Source: Lojkania enalia (lineage: Eukaryota; Ascomycota; Dothideomycetes; Pleosporales). Taken from it: a DNA stretch of 64,000 bases. The position numbers and the translations under genes were made by a program. The stretch spans positions 48,798 through 112,797 of the forward strand of contig ML986743.1 of NCBI GenBank assembly GCA_010094045.1. The letters run 5' to 3'. Positions 10,614 to 22,657 of the stretch are shown one piece after another. Every line of letters begins with the position of its first letter. Within the stretch, counting starts at the first letter, position 1. Below the pieces are notes generated by a model that saw only the letters and a list, made by a program, of their open reading frames with translations, made no database searches and was not told the DNA's origin.

Positions 10614-12595
10614 CGTGGATTTGGGCAGATAGGCGGTAGACTCTCAAAGGGCCATATATAAGAAGACCAATTGTGTAATGCTATACAGAATGCTCTACAA
10701 AGGTATCTAGCTGTAAGAACAAGCGCACTTGTCGCGGAACATGCTGAGTGGTAGATGAGCGGGCGTGTACATAGGTCAGCCTGGCGTGAGTCGTGGGAAA
10801 GAGCCAACGTCAGCGGGGATAAATTACAGCTAAGCTATTTTAGCCTAAGTGAGCAGATCCTGTCGCGTATCAGGCAGCATCAACTGCTGAGGCAAATATT
10901 GATGTATTGAAGAAGGGTAAGCGGCCTGCTTAGCTAAAGGCTGGCAATGGCGAGACTATATAGGCCTGAAAACAGACCAACTATAATAGGATAGTAGAAA
11001 CACGTAACACAAGTCACTGGGTCCTTATATCCACATCTCTGACCAAGAGCCTTTATATAGTAAGCTAGGGAAGTGATTTTCATGATCCTTTCGTGATCTA
11101 TTAATTTGCCTCTCAAGGCACGAAAGACTAACAGATCCTTCTTATCTTCTCGGATCAGGTATTGCTATGATGCTGCTAATGACTTTATGTAACGTCTGTC
11201 GAAATCTATGGCAACTTTCTAATAAAAAAACCTTTATCAACCAAAGCTAAAGCCAGGAACCAGATTACGGCACATAAGGAACTACTATCTAAGTTTTCCT
11301 TTAGAGTGATTGTTTGCCTGTTTATGATTAGAACTGCCTAAAGAATCGCTGTAGGTACTTCACATATCGACTGTATTACGCTTAGATTTCCGGTGTTGTA
11401 AGGTGATCTTGAGCTCATAACATAGTACACTCTTATGCCGGAACGGGGAAAATGTGATGTTGCCGTATCTGATACCTTGGTTTGAGCGTTGATGAGAGCT
11501 TCTACACACTCTCCGGGGCGTAGACTTCAGTAATAATAGAGTACAATCTAGAAAGTAAGCTGTACTATGATGCGTGGATGCGTAAAAGTCTGCTCGTCGC
11601 AGCACTAAAGATAGTACACTATAGCTTCTGTATCTGCAAGGCTAAGTCTTCTGCCTTGTTATTGTAGAAGCACCCTCAGTTCGAGTCGAGTCTTTGAAGT
11701 TTTTGATAAACTAGATGCAGTTGGTTATTCTATTTATGCTTGTATCCCAGAGCGGAGCCGTACTAGTTTAATGGCGCTTTTCTCTTTCTATATGTATTTG
11801 TGGCCCGACCCTAGCAACATAATACGGCACAGCTGTTTAAACCCGTCCTTTAGAGTAGTAAGAGCAATTATTTTACCCACCCTTAGCACTGCTATTCTAC
11901 ACCTCCAACGGAAATATGCTTCAATATAGTCAAGAGGCGGCGGTGACTAAAAGAGTTCTGTAGTTTCTCTTTCTCTGATCGAAGGTGGAAGATAAATCGC
12001 AAAACTACGTTGCAGCTGTTAATTTTAATATCTACAGTCTCTTCGGCCCTATTAAACCTTTTCTAAAGCCTCAACATTCGCGTGACGCCATCCTTTTCAT
12101 AACTTTTTACAGCTTCTTCAAGAGAGACAACCGTCTCGTTAGCTGAAACAGGAATCAAGTCTGAAAAGAAATTGTCCATCGCTTTATTCTATAGAATAAA
12201 GTAGTTAAAATAAGTGAGGGTAGTTGAAGAATTTACTGGTGCACTATTTCCACAAAGAAGCGGTACGATTTCTTTAATGAAGGTGGTAGTAAGAGGCGCC
12301 AAGAAGTTAGGGAGGCCGGCGACCAGAGAGGAGAAGACGCTGCACCTAAGCGCAGGTTAAGGGCGTATCCTATAGGAATATTATATCGTTTATTCTTTCG
12401 TTTTTCGTTTCCTAGTCTTAGGCTCACAAATTCCGGAGCGAGGGCATAATATTAGTAAGTTATAACTAAGCTTTAAGTGGGAAGCGACATTGCGTATTCC
12501 GTTTTCGGTAGAAAGTGGGGTTATATACTAGTCGTGTGATGTAAAAAACATTCATAATATTTCTAATCTTAACCGAATCTCAATAATTGTTATCC
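10614..12595. other. A/T-rich decayed stretch
   Basis: Stops in all frames; high A/T content with scattered GC pockets. Apart from the repeat at 10861-11013, nothing was recognised. Confidence 0.45.
10861..11013 (+). repeat. Inverted-repeat copy B (pairs with 2366-2514)
   Basis: About 150 bp matching the reverse complement of 2366-2514, mostly with transition differences. It starts about 250 bp after the TPR pseudogene stop. Confidence 0.8.
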
Positions 12596-12693
12596 GGGCT
12601 TGTGGTTTAGTGGTATAATTTTCCCTTAGCATTAGTCAGAGACTTAAATCAACTGCGTGGGAAAGGTCCTGGGTTCGATTCCCAGCAAGTCCA
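12596..12693 (+). tRNA. tRNA-Ala(AGC) with a 26-nt intron
   Basis: Acceptor stem GGGCTTG/CAAGTCC contains the G3:U70 wobble that identifies alanine tRNAs, and the discriminator is A. The T-arm is perfect (CTGGG TTCGATT CCCAG, a consensus B box). The D-arm starts TGGTTTAGTGG (A box). The anticodon stem TTCCC/GGGAA encloses the loop TTAGCA-T, anticodon AGC at 12628-12630. The intron is 12632-12657, between positions 37 and 38 as required for eukaryotic tRNA introns, and contains TGC able to pair with the GCA of the anticodon loop. A T5 run at 12696-12700 serves as the Pol III terminator. The body otherwise resembles tRNA-Pro, but G3:U70 and the anticodon decide the identity. Confidence 0.92.
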
Positions 12694-14590
12694 TATTTTT
12701 GCATTTATTTCACTCATTTCTAACACCTGATTATTTTGCTGTTAACATGTCCGCTCGTAGTGGTCATGCAAGGTTCTGCATTGGAGTGCGATAGTTCGAA
12801 GTGAATTCTGACATATTGCATAATAAGGTGTTCCACTACTCCCCAGCGCCTGTTTATACGATTATTCCACAGCAAAATATATTCTATTAAAGATAGCCTA
12901 TAGCTAATCTATTTACTAGCACGTAAACGCCTGTTATGGCCTTAGAGATAGTAGTTAGAAAGCGTTGGTGGTGCTCGTTACCGCACCCGAGCAGCCACTC
13001 GCTGAGCCTCCGGTTGCCCAGCATTTCGGCCTATTCAACTAGAAGCTAGCCCTGCTGGCTTGATAGGACACCTTCTTGTACAGTGCACCTTCGCCGCTAC
13101 TATCACTTCAGCTTTCTGCGTTGATTTGTTAGGCGAAGCTTAGTATTCTCCTTTGCGATCAGATCGACTGAATGCATGGCTAGCTGGTAGCCTTTAGTAA
13201 AAGTAAACTGCCTAGCTAATAGAGCTCTAAGACTGGTACTGAAGCAGGTCATGTATAAGTATCGCCTGCCGTTCTAGCTGGGTACTTGTATATAGTTTTT
13301 CTGATATCTATAGAGGTGTTAAAGCAATAGCTTAGCGAAGTAGAGAGTATTTTCAGGACCAGAAGTAAAAATGTAATGGGGATTTTGGCAAGTCCGCCGA
13401 GTTGTATCGGATACCTACGTACGATATAAAATCACGCCGGATATCAGCTGATATACCCCTTTTTATATGTACATAAATATGGCCTGCAGGCCATCTTCAA
13501 TCAAGCAGTTCAGTTCCTCATATCCCTCCCTGAGACAAGATTCGCCTCTCGCCACAAATAATAAAACACGCTAAGGAATATATAGTAGTATAAGTACCGG
13601 GGCAGCAACTCTTACTCTTAACATAACTATAATGGGTTAGATCTTATTAGAGTATATACATTCAGTATCAATCAACGAGTCTGCGAAATGGACCGTTTCT
13701 CGACCTCGGTGTCGCCGCTCATCCGATTGAGTGAATGACCTACAGTGGAAGGCGTTAACCAGAGTTTGCAACGCATTGCCAATTCGACTTCTCGCACTTT
13801 CTGCTATCTCTAAGTAGCATCCCTTAAGCCCAGACACTTACGTAACATTTGACCCCCTAGAACAAGTAGTCGTGCCATTAATTTGTGTCTATTATATTCA
13901 ATGGTAATAAAGAGGCCAATCTAGGAGGCGTTAATTTATAGAAATTCTAAAATTCATCTACTATACTCATCCAAAGCCATTTATAGAATCTTCACTTAAG
14001 AACGCAAAAGGCTAACATTTATATACTAGAAATGCTGTTCTTTGAACCCTGTCACTACTAAGTATTAAAAATATTAGTCAAGGAAAATATAGCAAATTGT
14101 TACTTATAACATTCCCATAAATACATATGTAAGCACATACTATTATTCCTTCATAATGCGAGGAACTTAACAATCAATAACTATATGCAGGCTAGGTGCG
14201 TAAATTAATCTTGAGTTCCAATAGCTCACCACAAGAATATAAGTATTTCGAGGAACCATTAAATATCTAAGTTAGAAATTAGTTATATAGGAGGTCATTT
14301 ATGAACCCATAACATCTTCACAGAGCTTCATCAAAGCGTATCACGCAACTCCATCCACACTATGGTTATGTCAGCTAGTGAATGACTAGCCAATCGGGAA
14401 CATTTTGAACTGTGAGAGATTAACCAGGAAAACAGTACCGTAGACACAGACTTTAAATCTAAATTATCAACATATAAGAACCGCGAAATTATGCTGCTGG
14501 GGAACTAGGTACCAAGAAGCAAAGCGGCGAAAGTAGTGATCATTTGTAAGAAGTGGGGACATTGCAAGGTAATTTGGGAACCACGTAGAG
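12694..14590. other. A/T-rich stretch without genes
   Basis: A less A/T-rich pocket at about 12945-13300 has no open frame I can assign and could be an old element fragment. The repeat at 13376-13557 lies here; the rest (13.6-14.5 kb) is very A/T-rich. Confidence 0.4.
13376..13557 (+). repeat. Promoter-like dispersed repeat, copy D (pairs with 6424-6622)
   Basis: Same order of blocks as copy C: GGGGATTTTGGCAAGTC, a shortened GATATC region, TGTACATAAATATGGCC, TTCAATCAAGCAGTTCAG and GAGACAAGATTCGCC. No gene follows. Confidence 0.75.
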
Positions 14591-15141
14591 TTGAAGCTAA
14601 TCCTCAGTAAGACACTTCCTGCTGAATTGTCTCGACAGGGAAACCAAGACAACAATGATCCAGACGCACCTGCATATGCAAATAAAGAGGGCTATGAGGA
14701 CCAAATTCTTCTCGAACATCTCAAATTCGAACATTCAGAACTTTTCGAGTCCTTGAAGTTTTACGAGGACATAAAAGTATACGTATCAAGGAAGGAGTTA
14801 AGGAGATATGCGGACAAGAGAATATCCTCCAAGACTTTGTATCCAAGCGCAAGTCAAGTGCCATGTTTGCAGATGGAAAACTGCGCGGAAAATCTTTCAC
14901 ATCAAAACTCGGCGAAAGACGGTATTTGGAATACTCTAAAAGAGAATACTCTCATCGTAGAATGTCGAAATCCCTGTTCTTAAGGCGGATGTGGACGAAT
15001 TTGACAGAGGCAACTTCGAACCTCATTGGTCATGCTATAGCGGCATTATTAAGCAACTACCCCCGGATCGAACTCTGTTCTGCTTTTTGGACGAAATTCC
15101 GGCACATTAGGAGAGAGCGGACAAAACAGCCATTGTACTAG
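14591..15141 (+). pseudogene. Coding-like remnant, family unknown
   Basis: An open frame at 14591-14983 (starting at a TTG) reads plausibly as protein from PDAPAYANKEGYEDQILL onward, is rich in charged residues, and overlaps a second frame at 14863-15141 that continues as LTEATSNLIGHAIAALL. The overlap suggests one coding region broken by a frameshift. No family was recognised; an unannotated real small gene is possible. Confidence 0.3.
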
Positions 15142-15511
15142 ACAAATCGAATGCATTATGGGCTGACGGAGTAGTTGATGTAAGAGTGATATTGCTCACC
15201 ACAAACTCAAAAATCTAGCGCCATTGCCAAACCCATCATCAACGGCGAGAATATATTCAAGCCCCCGAAATATGTTCAAAGGCATTATCTGGAGGGGGGG
15301 TGAGAGGCGGAGGAAGTTTAATATCTTATTATTGACATAGGGAGGGGTGCACATCTGTATCGTGCGCTTTCGGTATATGTATCTGAGATTTATCAACTAG
15401 GCATAGGACCGAGGCTTAAATTCAAGTCTATCATATCTATGTGCACTGAAGCGAAACTTCCACTATGAGAGAAGAAATAATACTTAGCGGTTTCGATCAT
15501 CCACACAGCTT
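15142..15511. other. Intergenic, 3' side of the DUF89 gene
   Basis: No gene seen. The end of the DUF89 transcript should fall here. Confidence 0.4.
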
Positions 15512-17122
15512 CTATGCTTTCCCATCAGAGAATTGCACAACAGCCCATTTACCACTCCAAGCCCATTTCCTCCCCCCACTATCGCCTCCACCGCCTTCAG
15601 TTGCCCTGATTCTCTCATCTTCACCTTCCGGTAGCCCAACGACGACATCAGCCTTGCATGTCCGTAGAGCAAGAACTCGGACACCCGAGCCAGGGCCTAA
15701 AGGACCAATAGCCTCAGTAAATGGGCTTGTCACCGGCCATGCAGCCTAACAATAATCAGCTAGTCTGCTGGGTCTAGCAAAAATAAGAGTTCTTACATCA
15801 GCAGTCAGCTTCCTGTAGTTCAAGTCACCCTTAAACACTACGAGCTCGCTCTCCTTCAGGTCCTCGTGTAGACCAGGAGCTGTCTTTGGTAGCCTCCAAT
15901 AACTTCCTCCCTCTGTCCAGAATCGATTGGGCCGCAGCACCATCTGGCCTTCGGCATGGAACCGACTCCAATGTTCGAATAGGAATTTCAAATCGGAGAT
16001 CTCGACGTCGGAGAGAGGGATAGCCTTCTTTCCACTATGCTTGTCATCATTAGATAGTGTCGTATAGAATCTCTGAGGGTCGGCTAGGGCAGAAATAAGA
16101 TCCGCGAAGTCTTGAGGCAGCACATCCGAAACGAACCAGGGTATTGACTTGGGGTGAAGAACAACTGTGGTGGCAAGGCCGGCAGCCAGGAGGTATCCCG
16201 CAAGAATCAAGTCCACGAAGAGTTCGAAGCCAGCATTATCAAGCACGATATCTACCCTGCGCTGCTTCATACCAGAATGCTGGGCTGCGGTCAGAACCTC
16301 GAATGCCTTGTCAAGATCATTGACGATGATATTGTTCTCCGATTCTTTCCTCGCCTTCGAACCCTGCAGCTTTTGAATATCCTCATAGGAGAGGTTAGTC
16401 AGAAGCGACAAATCAGTCGCATTTCCCCACAAACAGATCTCCATCATTTCAATAAACACAATCTTTTCTGCCTCCTCGAGCTCCTCTTGTGTTTTCGCCC
16501 CCTTTATAGTATGCTTCGATTCTAGTTCCGTGACAATATCCTTGTAGCGAGCGGCTAGTTCAATGACAGCCGGACGAGAAGACTTGAATGTTGACATCTT
16601 TTGGCGAGAAAAAAGATCATAAGTTTTCCATTTCTGCGTCTGCTGGAAGATACTCGAGATGCGTCTTCCTGGGACCATTAGTAACATTCGAGGTTCCTAA
16701 CCTTGGTTCACCCAGGGGTTAAATATATATACCTATAGAGATAGCATTCCGAATATAGCCAAGGTACTGAATGCCACTTCGGATTACCTAAAGCCTCCAA
16801 TTCCTTATTGTATCCGGCAATATCTGCCGCTCCGTCGTCAGGCAGTGGAGTAAGTTCTCGATTGTGTTGCAGCTCGTATTTCAACTTGGCCAGCTCCGAT
16901 ACGATCCATTTCCCCTCTTTTGCTGCTTCTTCATCTTTTGTGGCCCAGGTTGCCCTATGAACGTCATCAATACCTTGGGTGATAATGACCGGCCATCGGT
17001 CGCGGGCGGACACGTAGGCAAATGATGTAGGGTCGCTGGTATTGTATTGAGCTGAGGAAACGTGAGAAATGTGACGATATGACTGGATCAGCAGGCTTAC
17101 GAGTTTTTGTGTCGAACTCCAT
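15512..17122 (-). CDS. ARMT1/DUF89 family metal-dependent phosphatase
   Basis: Member of the DUF89 damage-control phosphatase family (yeast YMR027W, human ARMT1), which hydrolyse sugar or metabolite phosphates. Exons 17101-17122, 16733-17051, 15797-16664 and 15512-15745 join in phase to 480 residues, normal for the fungal family. The 22-nt first exon (MEFDTKT) joins to PQYNTSDPTSFAYVSARDRWP; WHSVPWLYSECYLYRRI spans intron 2; VDIVLDNAGFELFVDL (around residue 240) holds the D-N-A-G-x-E metal-site motif, and KGDLNYRKLT the second conserved motif; the last exon has PLGPGSGVRVLALRTCKADV. Introns are 49, 68 and 51 nt with CTAAT or CTGAT-like branch sites; intron 2 uses a GGAAG acceptor rather than the CAG five bases upstream, required by phase. 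It is divergent from the F-box gene, with 128 bp between start codons. Confidence 0.93.
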
Positions 17123-17250
17123 GTTTAGGCTTCTAATGCGAGTTTCTAGGACATTTGCACAACGCTTGATGGTGGGGGCGGGGTGCAATAAAAAATACAG
17201 GGCGCCGGAAAGCGCCTTGATATGGAATAGCGCCGAGCATCATAAACGGT

Positions 17251-18312
17251 ATGGTTTCCGCCTTAGCCTTATCAGAGCCCGAATCATTCACTGCCGAGGA
17301 CTTTCATCCCTCACCTCGGGTTGATGGGACTGGAAGTAAATTCTGGTCTATAATGGAGAAACCCATGTACTTACCGCTAGAGGTAGTTTTAAATGTAATA
17401 ACATGCTCTCTTCCAAGCAATCTCGACACAATTCTACCGGCCTCGCACCCCACTACTAAGCTTCTCCTATCATTCAGTCTGGTCTGCCAGGAGACGCGCC
17501 GCTTAGCCCAACGATACCTCCGAAAACATTGTTTCTACATCGATAAAGCCAGGCGGTTAAGTTCAATTCTCTTGCAGATACCCAAGCGGCCCGAGCTTCG
17601 CAACGTCGATTCTCTGTATCTATCACCTTTCGGTGCTACGCTCGATGATCAACCCACTGCTTTCTGGTCAAGAGAACTTCTCCTGTATACGTACAAGGTC
17701 CTCAAACGCCTCGTGATTACTTTCCCCTTCAAAACATTATATCTAGAACACGACCATCTAAACATTCGACGCATCCTGTATGAGGGGCTTGCGAACCTTG
17801 AAACAATTGAGGAATTTGTAAGCGTGCAAGACGAATTAGGACTCCACGATAATCTCTACCTCGGACTTCCCTTATGGGCACACTGGCCAAATCTTCGGCG
17901 ACTTGCACTCTGCGGTATCTGTCCGAATCCGGCATTTTGGCATGATATAGCGCAGGTGCCGGCACTGGAGAACGTGGTTCTGACGGAACCGGATTATCGA
18001 CCTGTACCTAACTGGAACTGGTTTCATCCAGGGTTTAATTATGACTGGGCAGTTGAATCGCCGTCGCCATTGAAAATCGTTGTAATAAAAGAGAGTGCAA
18101 TATTAAGAATATCGGAGGCCGAAGAGGAGAGTTGGATAAAATTGAATAGACCTATCACAATTGAGTATCTCACCTGGGTCGAGACTTCTATGGAAGCTGT
18201 CAAATCGGCAGCACTATCAGGAACATTGTGGAATTGGAGCGGCAAGGTCATGATGCGAGATTCGCGAAAACTTGGGGTTTTCGGCGCGGCCATTCCTCAA
18301 TGGCCAAACTGA
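17251..18312 (+). CDS. F-box-like domain protein
   Basis: Single-exon protein of 353 residues. Near residue 40 it has MYLPLEVVLNVITCSLP followed by LLSFSLVCQETRRLAQRYL, the leucine/proline and LVCR-type pattern of fungal F-box-like domains, which recruit targets to SCF ubiquitin ligases or are orphan. The remainder is Leu/Trp-rich (LWAHWPNLRRLALCG), as in the LRR-like tails of this expanded fungal family. ATG at 17251 is the first in frame; an equally plausible start is 17353 (MEKPMYLPLE), directly before the F-box. It shares a short divergent promoter with the DUF89 gene. The function is unknown beyond the domain. Confidence 0.75.
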   Translation: MVSALALSEPESFTAEDFHPSPRVDGTGSKFWSIMEKPMYLPLEVVLNVITCSLPSNLDTILPASHPTTKLLLSFSLVCQETRRLAQRYLRKHCFYIDKARRLSSILLQIPKRPELRNVDSLYLSPFGATLDDQPTAFWSRELLLYTYKVLKRLVITFPFKTLYLEHDHLNIRRILYEGLANLETIEEFVSVQDELGLHDNLYLGLPLWAHWPNLRRLALCGICPNPAFWHDIAQVPALENVVLTEPDYRPVPNWNWFHPGFNYDWAVESPSPLKIVVIKESAILRISEAEEESWIKLNRPITIEYLTWVETSMEAVKSAALSGTLWNWSGKVMMRDSRKLGVFGAAIPQWPN

Positions 18313-18756
18313 TTTACCGATGAACGGTCCATACAAGCATGATTAGTTATACTAGAATCTTCACAAAGATATGTAGACTAGTTAAGTCTCATTCTTGTTG
18401 TACTAGGCGCGGATTTGAGTGATTGTTGCAAGAAATGTAGGCTAAGTAGACCTGCGAGGTTACTGATTATTGTTGCGGAAACTACGGAAGGTACTGGCTT
18501 CACATTAACCTCGCCAGCGTTGGCGATTTACTCTCGACTCATCGGAAAGGAGGACAGAATAGGTGACGAAGAACAGAATATTCTATTCATCAAGACATCG
18601 GGTATATGGTATCAATCTTCCCAACAACATTCACCACAAAAGAAACTCATCATCGAGCAAAGTCCACTAGGTCATGACCCTTAATACTCCTATGTCAAGT
18701 CAGCTATCATGATCACTATGAGCAGGTATATAAACTTACCTCATACATCACACTAC
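18313..18756. other. Convergent intergenic region
   Basis: Lies between the 3' ends of the F-box gene and the small hydrophilic protein gene. The frame at 18415-18684 begins with TTG and has no family resemblance. Confidence 0.4.
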
Positions 18757-19002
18757 CTAATGAGCAGCGGTGGGCGCAGGCTGCGCGGACTGCGCAGGCG
18801 CACCCTCAGCACTCTGACCTTCCTTCATCTGGGCCTGTTCGTCTATGTACTTCTTTTGTTGCTTGCCCGTCAACTTGGCAATCAGTTTTCCAATTTCCTT
18901 AGCAAATGGGAGGCCGGAGTGTTTTGCAACGTGCTCGGCAGCAGTTCCGGCGTGCTTGCTAGCATCCTTGTGGTGTGTAATAGTTTCCTTGTTGAAGGCC
19001 AT
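18757..19002 (-). CDS. Small hydrophilic conserved-type protein
   Basis: An 81-residue protein, His/Lys/Ala-rich at the N-terminus (ITHHKDASKHAGTAAEH), amphipathic in the middle (LPFAKEIGKLIAKLTGK) and with a Gln/Ala/Pro tail. There is no Cys, signal peptide or membrane segment. The gene looks well expressed: it has a TATATATA box about 220 bp upstream, a pyrimidine-rich leader and a consensus intron in the 5' leader. The composition recalls small stress-related hydrophilic proteins, but I do not recognise the family. Confidence 0.65.
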   Translation of the reverse strand: MAFNKETITHHKDASKHAGTAAEHVAKHSGLPFAKEIGKLIAKLTGKQQKKYIDEQAQMKEGQSAEGAPAQSAQPAPTAAH

Positions 19003-19017
19003 TGGTATAGGATGAAG

Positions 19018-19076
19018 CTATGCACTGTGTTAGCGTGTTTCGTAGCGGAGAGGACAGACAAAGTGGAAAGGCATAC
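19018..19076 (-). other. Intron in the 5' leader of the small-protein gene
   Basis: GTATGC donor, GCTAAC branch site (19028-19033) and TGCATAG acceptor, 59 nt, ending 15 nt before the ATG. All three signals match fungal consensus. Confidence 0.65.
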
Positions 19077-19216
19077 AGTTGAGGACAATTATTAGATATG
19101 TCTAATATTACAAGTGTGTAGATTTCCGAAGCAGATGTGCTGAAAGGAACGATAGAGGTGCTTGAGAGTTGGCTTGACCGCTGGTGGTGCTCCAACGAAG
19201 AGCGAAATGCCCACAT

Positions 19217-19225
19217 CATATATAT
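19217..19225 (-). promoter_or_regulatory. TATA box of the small-protein gene
   Basis: TATATATA about 140 bp upstream of the leader intron, followed downstream by a C/T-rich leader; position and context suit a core promoter. Confidence 0.5.
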
Positions 19226-19226
19226 A

Positions 19227-20945
19227 GACCCCAAGACTTCCAGCTCTTTGCCTCCACTTGTGGGCATAGCATAACCCCCTGCCTTGTGCATACCTCGCAA
19301 CCGCCCTTAACTTCAGCCCGCTCGTATCAACGACCGTCTAGCTCGGATAGTGCACGGACGTTGTGATTGTTCGCAATCCTCCCCAATCATAGAATGATAC
19401 AGGACATCCCAACCGTAAGCATGGTGTTTCTTTGTTGCGAGGCTCTATACAGTAACAATATGTTACATTTGCTTCAAATGAATCCGGCGGGATAAGTTTC
19501 AACCCCCCCACAATATCATTATGCCTACGCTGTTCATGACCCCCCAAACCCCCCTTATACGCTCCTGTGCACATATTCGACGGCTTGGTCACCGGATTCC
19601 GAAAATGAGATCGAGGCGCAGGGCGACGCCATGGCGGCAATTCTCGCCAACAACAGACCAGCACTGACGCCTCAAAGATTAGTCGTTCTGGAAATTCTGC
19701 GGTGCTCAGCGTGACGCTCGGACCATGGCGTTGATACGAAATGAGAGGCGTCGTCTTAGCGTCGCGGAATCACAGCTCGGTAACTTTATGATTGCTTGAA
19801 CGGAGATTCATGGGGCGAAGATTCCGACCTCTCCCAGGCAGCGAAGTTTTTGTGCCAGTGTCGTGGTGTGACATTGAGGTGAGGCGTGGAGGCTCAATGT
19901 AGATGTCGTACATTAATAGGGAGTAATTAAATTTCCATAACGTACGACGTAATAGAGAAGTGATCATAGAATAGCAGGTAGCAGAAACTTCCATAATGTC
20001 AATCAAATAGGTGTAATTTACGATCGAAGTCTAGGAAGTGCGGAAGGCCTGTGCTGGTCTAGGACCCTGCATGAAGAGAAGAAAGCGAGAATGCGGGACG
20101 CTCAACCCTGATGGCCCAAAATAGTTTCTACGGATCGACTAAGGACACCTCCTTTCTTCTAATCTCTAACTCAAGAAGACTGGTACCTTGGAATAGAGGA
20201 GTTTCAAATATGGTATCTCTATGCTTGCGAGAAGAAGAAATTGTTGAGGCGCCCCGTAAATGGGATGCACGCATGGTTGCGACGCGAATAAGCAGAGGTC
20301 GAAATAAGCAACGCGAATATTCCTCCGACCCGTTCCGCACACAGATAGGACAGAAGCTGATAACTCGCATTTCATGCAGCCGTATCAGGAAATGAGGATA
20401 TGCTCGTATATGTATCCTGATGCAGTGGAGTCGTTACGAACCAGAGGATCAGCCTTGTAAATGTAAAGTGAGCTGAACTAGAAGATGTGAATATCCACAT
20501 GATCAAACATTGTCTCAACTTTCCTCCAAATTTCCTCGTCATAGCTCCATGCACGCAGCATTGTCCAATTAACTTGAAATATCTTTACAATTGACCAAAA
20601 AACTAGTGGTACCTCGCTTCTCTGTACAATAGCAATACAATATCCAACATGGGTTTCGGGGCATGAGTGTAAAAATTCCAACTCTGAGAACGCGAGTCTC
20701 CTTTTTTTGCAAGTATCAGCGAATACCAGATTCAGATAGGTATATTTCCAGCTCTGCGTTTGCTATTATAGTACCTATTCTCACTTCCCGCCCTGTCTAT
20801 TCATATAATATTATGTCTACACTTAACATGCGTCCGAAGGCCACCGCGAGAGGGTCCCCTATAGGTGACTAAGTAGGTTCGAAAATTAATCATCTATTTC
20901 ACCCCGCTGACGAGTCCAGGTTTGACATTGAATCCAGGGGTTTTT
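19227..20945. other. Gene-poor stretch
   Basis: No assignable coding region. Several frames of 60-108 codons overlap on both strands without family signatures. Confidence 0.4.
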
Positions 20946-21227
20946 TCAGCAATTGTGGGACCGAATAGAAACGTATCGCCCAAGCTTCTTAAACAGTAAG
21001 CCAAGTTTGCCCAGCATTGCGTTAAGAATATCAGATTCTCTTGTCTCTAAACTTCGCGGGCCCAATGCCTCGTCATCGAAAGATGAGAGAAAGGAAAGAG
21101 TATTGAGTATGGTCCCCTTTACGGCCATTGCGTGACTCTCGTACTCAAAAGTGACACTAGGCTGAGAGGACTCGACCGCGCGCGAAGTAGTAGCTGACTC
21201 CAATGTCGTAGAGCTATACGCTTCCAT
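20946..21227 (-). CDS. Hypothetical small protein
   Basis: A 93-residue frame from a genuine ATG. The central part (AMAVKGTILNTLSFLSSFDDEALGPRSLETRESDI) reads as helical, natural protein with balanced composition, continuing LNAMLGKLGLLFKKLGRY. No family was recognised. The Ser/Thr-rich start and abrupt basic end suggest it may be one exon or a fragment of a larger gene. Confidence 0.4.
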   Translation of the reverse strand: MEAYSSTTLESATTSRAVESSQPSVTFEYESHAMAVKGTILNTLSFLSSFDDEALGPRSLETRESDILNAMLGKLGLLFKKLGRYVSIRSHNC

Positions 21228-22657
21228 TGTAATAAACCCCCTACAAAATCAAATAGTCGGTCTTCAGGATGTCATCCCGCAGAACAATAGCCGTATTGCA
21301 AACAAAATTAGTGAGGCGTAATGCAAATCTCTTAGACTCAGTAAGTTTTTTCCCATTATGAGCGGGACTATGGGTGCATCGTGGCATTACGGAACTGCAT
21401 TAGGTCCCTTTCAAAGAATGTGCCCTCTCTCCTTTTCCGAAATTCACCATAATCTTCTTGCCTAAGTTATATTTCTTTCAGCCTTACGTCCTACTCTTGC
21501 CATGACCTAGAAATTTCTAAAATTATGGAGAAGGCTGTGCCGGAGGTACTGTCGGAAGGTCCTAGCTAGACCAAAACTCCATAGCTGTTCGCGTAGATTT
21601 CTATCATCTATGGGGCCATCCAATTCCGTTCTATAATATCGTCTTAGTTAAGGGAAATTGCGTCAATCCATATATCGATCTTAAGTTCCATAGATAACGG
21701 AACGTCTACAAGGCATTGTTTAGGTTGCACCACCCTTTGAAATCGCTTCCATTGAATTAAACTAATACCGTTGCCTCCGGGTTATCCCATTCCACCTGAA
21801 ATTCCGGAGGTGGTCGACCGTATGTGTGGGAAAGTGCAAGATGTGTTCCGGCGGCGGTCAGTGGTTTTTGCGTCAGTTTAACAGAAATTCGATCATCAAC
21901 ATTGATCGCACAAGAAAATATCGGCATCCAGATTCCAGTATTGAAATAACAGCATAACAGTCGATATCATCTCACGGTATGGGCGCGGAAGCGACAATGA
22001 AGGAAGATTGAAGAAGTGAGTAAGTGGCGAAAGACGGAAGGAAATCTGCTAGGGAATCCCATACCGGAAGATTATTAGCCGCCCTAAAATTGGCGCAGGC
22101 CGTTGGTCGTTTCTTGATGAAAAAGAAATGTTTTGCGCGAATCTAACGTAGTTTCAGCTCTTGCTCTCTTGTCGCGAGGCTGAGCTGAAGAATGAGCTGA
22201 CAAGCGAGATAAGAGGATAAGTAATTACGAAGTGCACAAACGTCGCAGTGAGCTTCTAGTATATAGTAATTCATTTCCTAAGGTACCTTTTGCCAATGCT
22301 ACGAAAATAAAAGTTTGGGCGAGGCATAGAAAAAACAGATACCGAGTAGTTCGGAACGATATTGACCTCAGATCCCCGCACTAAACCCCGTTCTGGAGAC
22401 ACAGTGGACACTGGTCCGGATCTGCTGACCTTTCTTGTCTTTGTCTTGACATCGTTCCCCGCTCCTTGCAGGAAAAATGCTGCGGGGTCGGCGTATGCTA
22501 ATTCCTAGCCGCAGTACAGCTCAGCATAGATGAGTACGTATTTCCGAGGTCCGGATATTGTGACGACAAAGCTGCCTGCTTCAACCAGTTCAGGAGACAG
22601 TCTTTTACCATTTTCCAAGCTAACTAAGGATTTCCTCTCGAATCTTACACAACCATA
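21228..22657. other. Upstream region of the methyltransferase gene
   Basis: No gene seen; moderately A/T-rich with no long frame. Confidence 0.4.

Noticed and set aside
12596..12693. Reading the tRNA as tRNA-Pro
   Set aside because: The body is Pro-like, but the anticodon in a valid 7-nt loop is AGC and the acceptor stem has G3:U70 with A73, which mark alanine.
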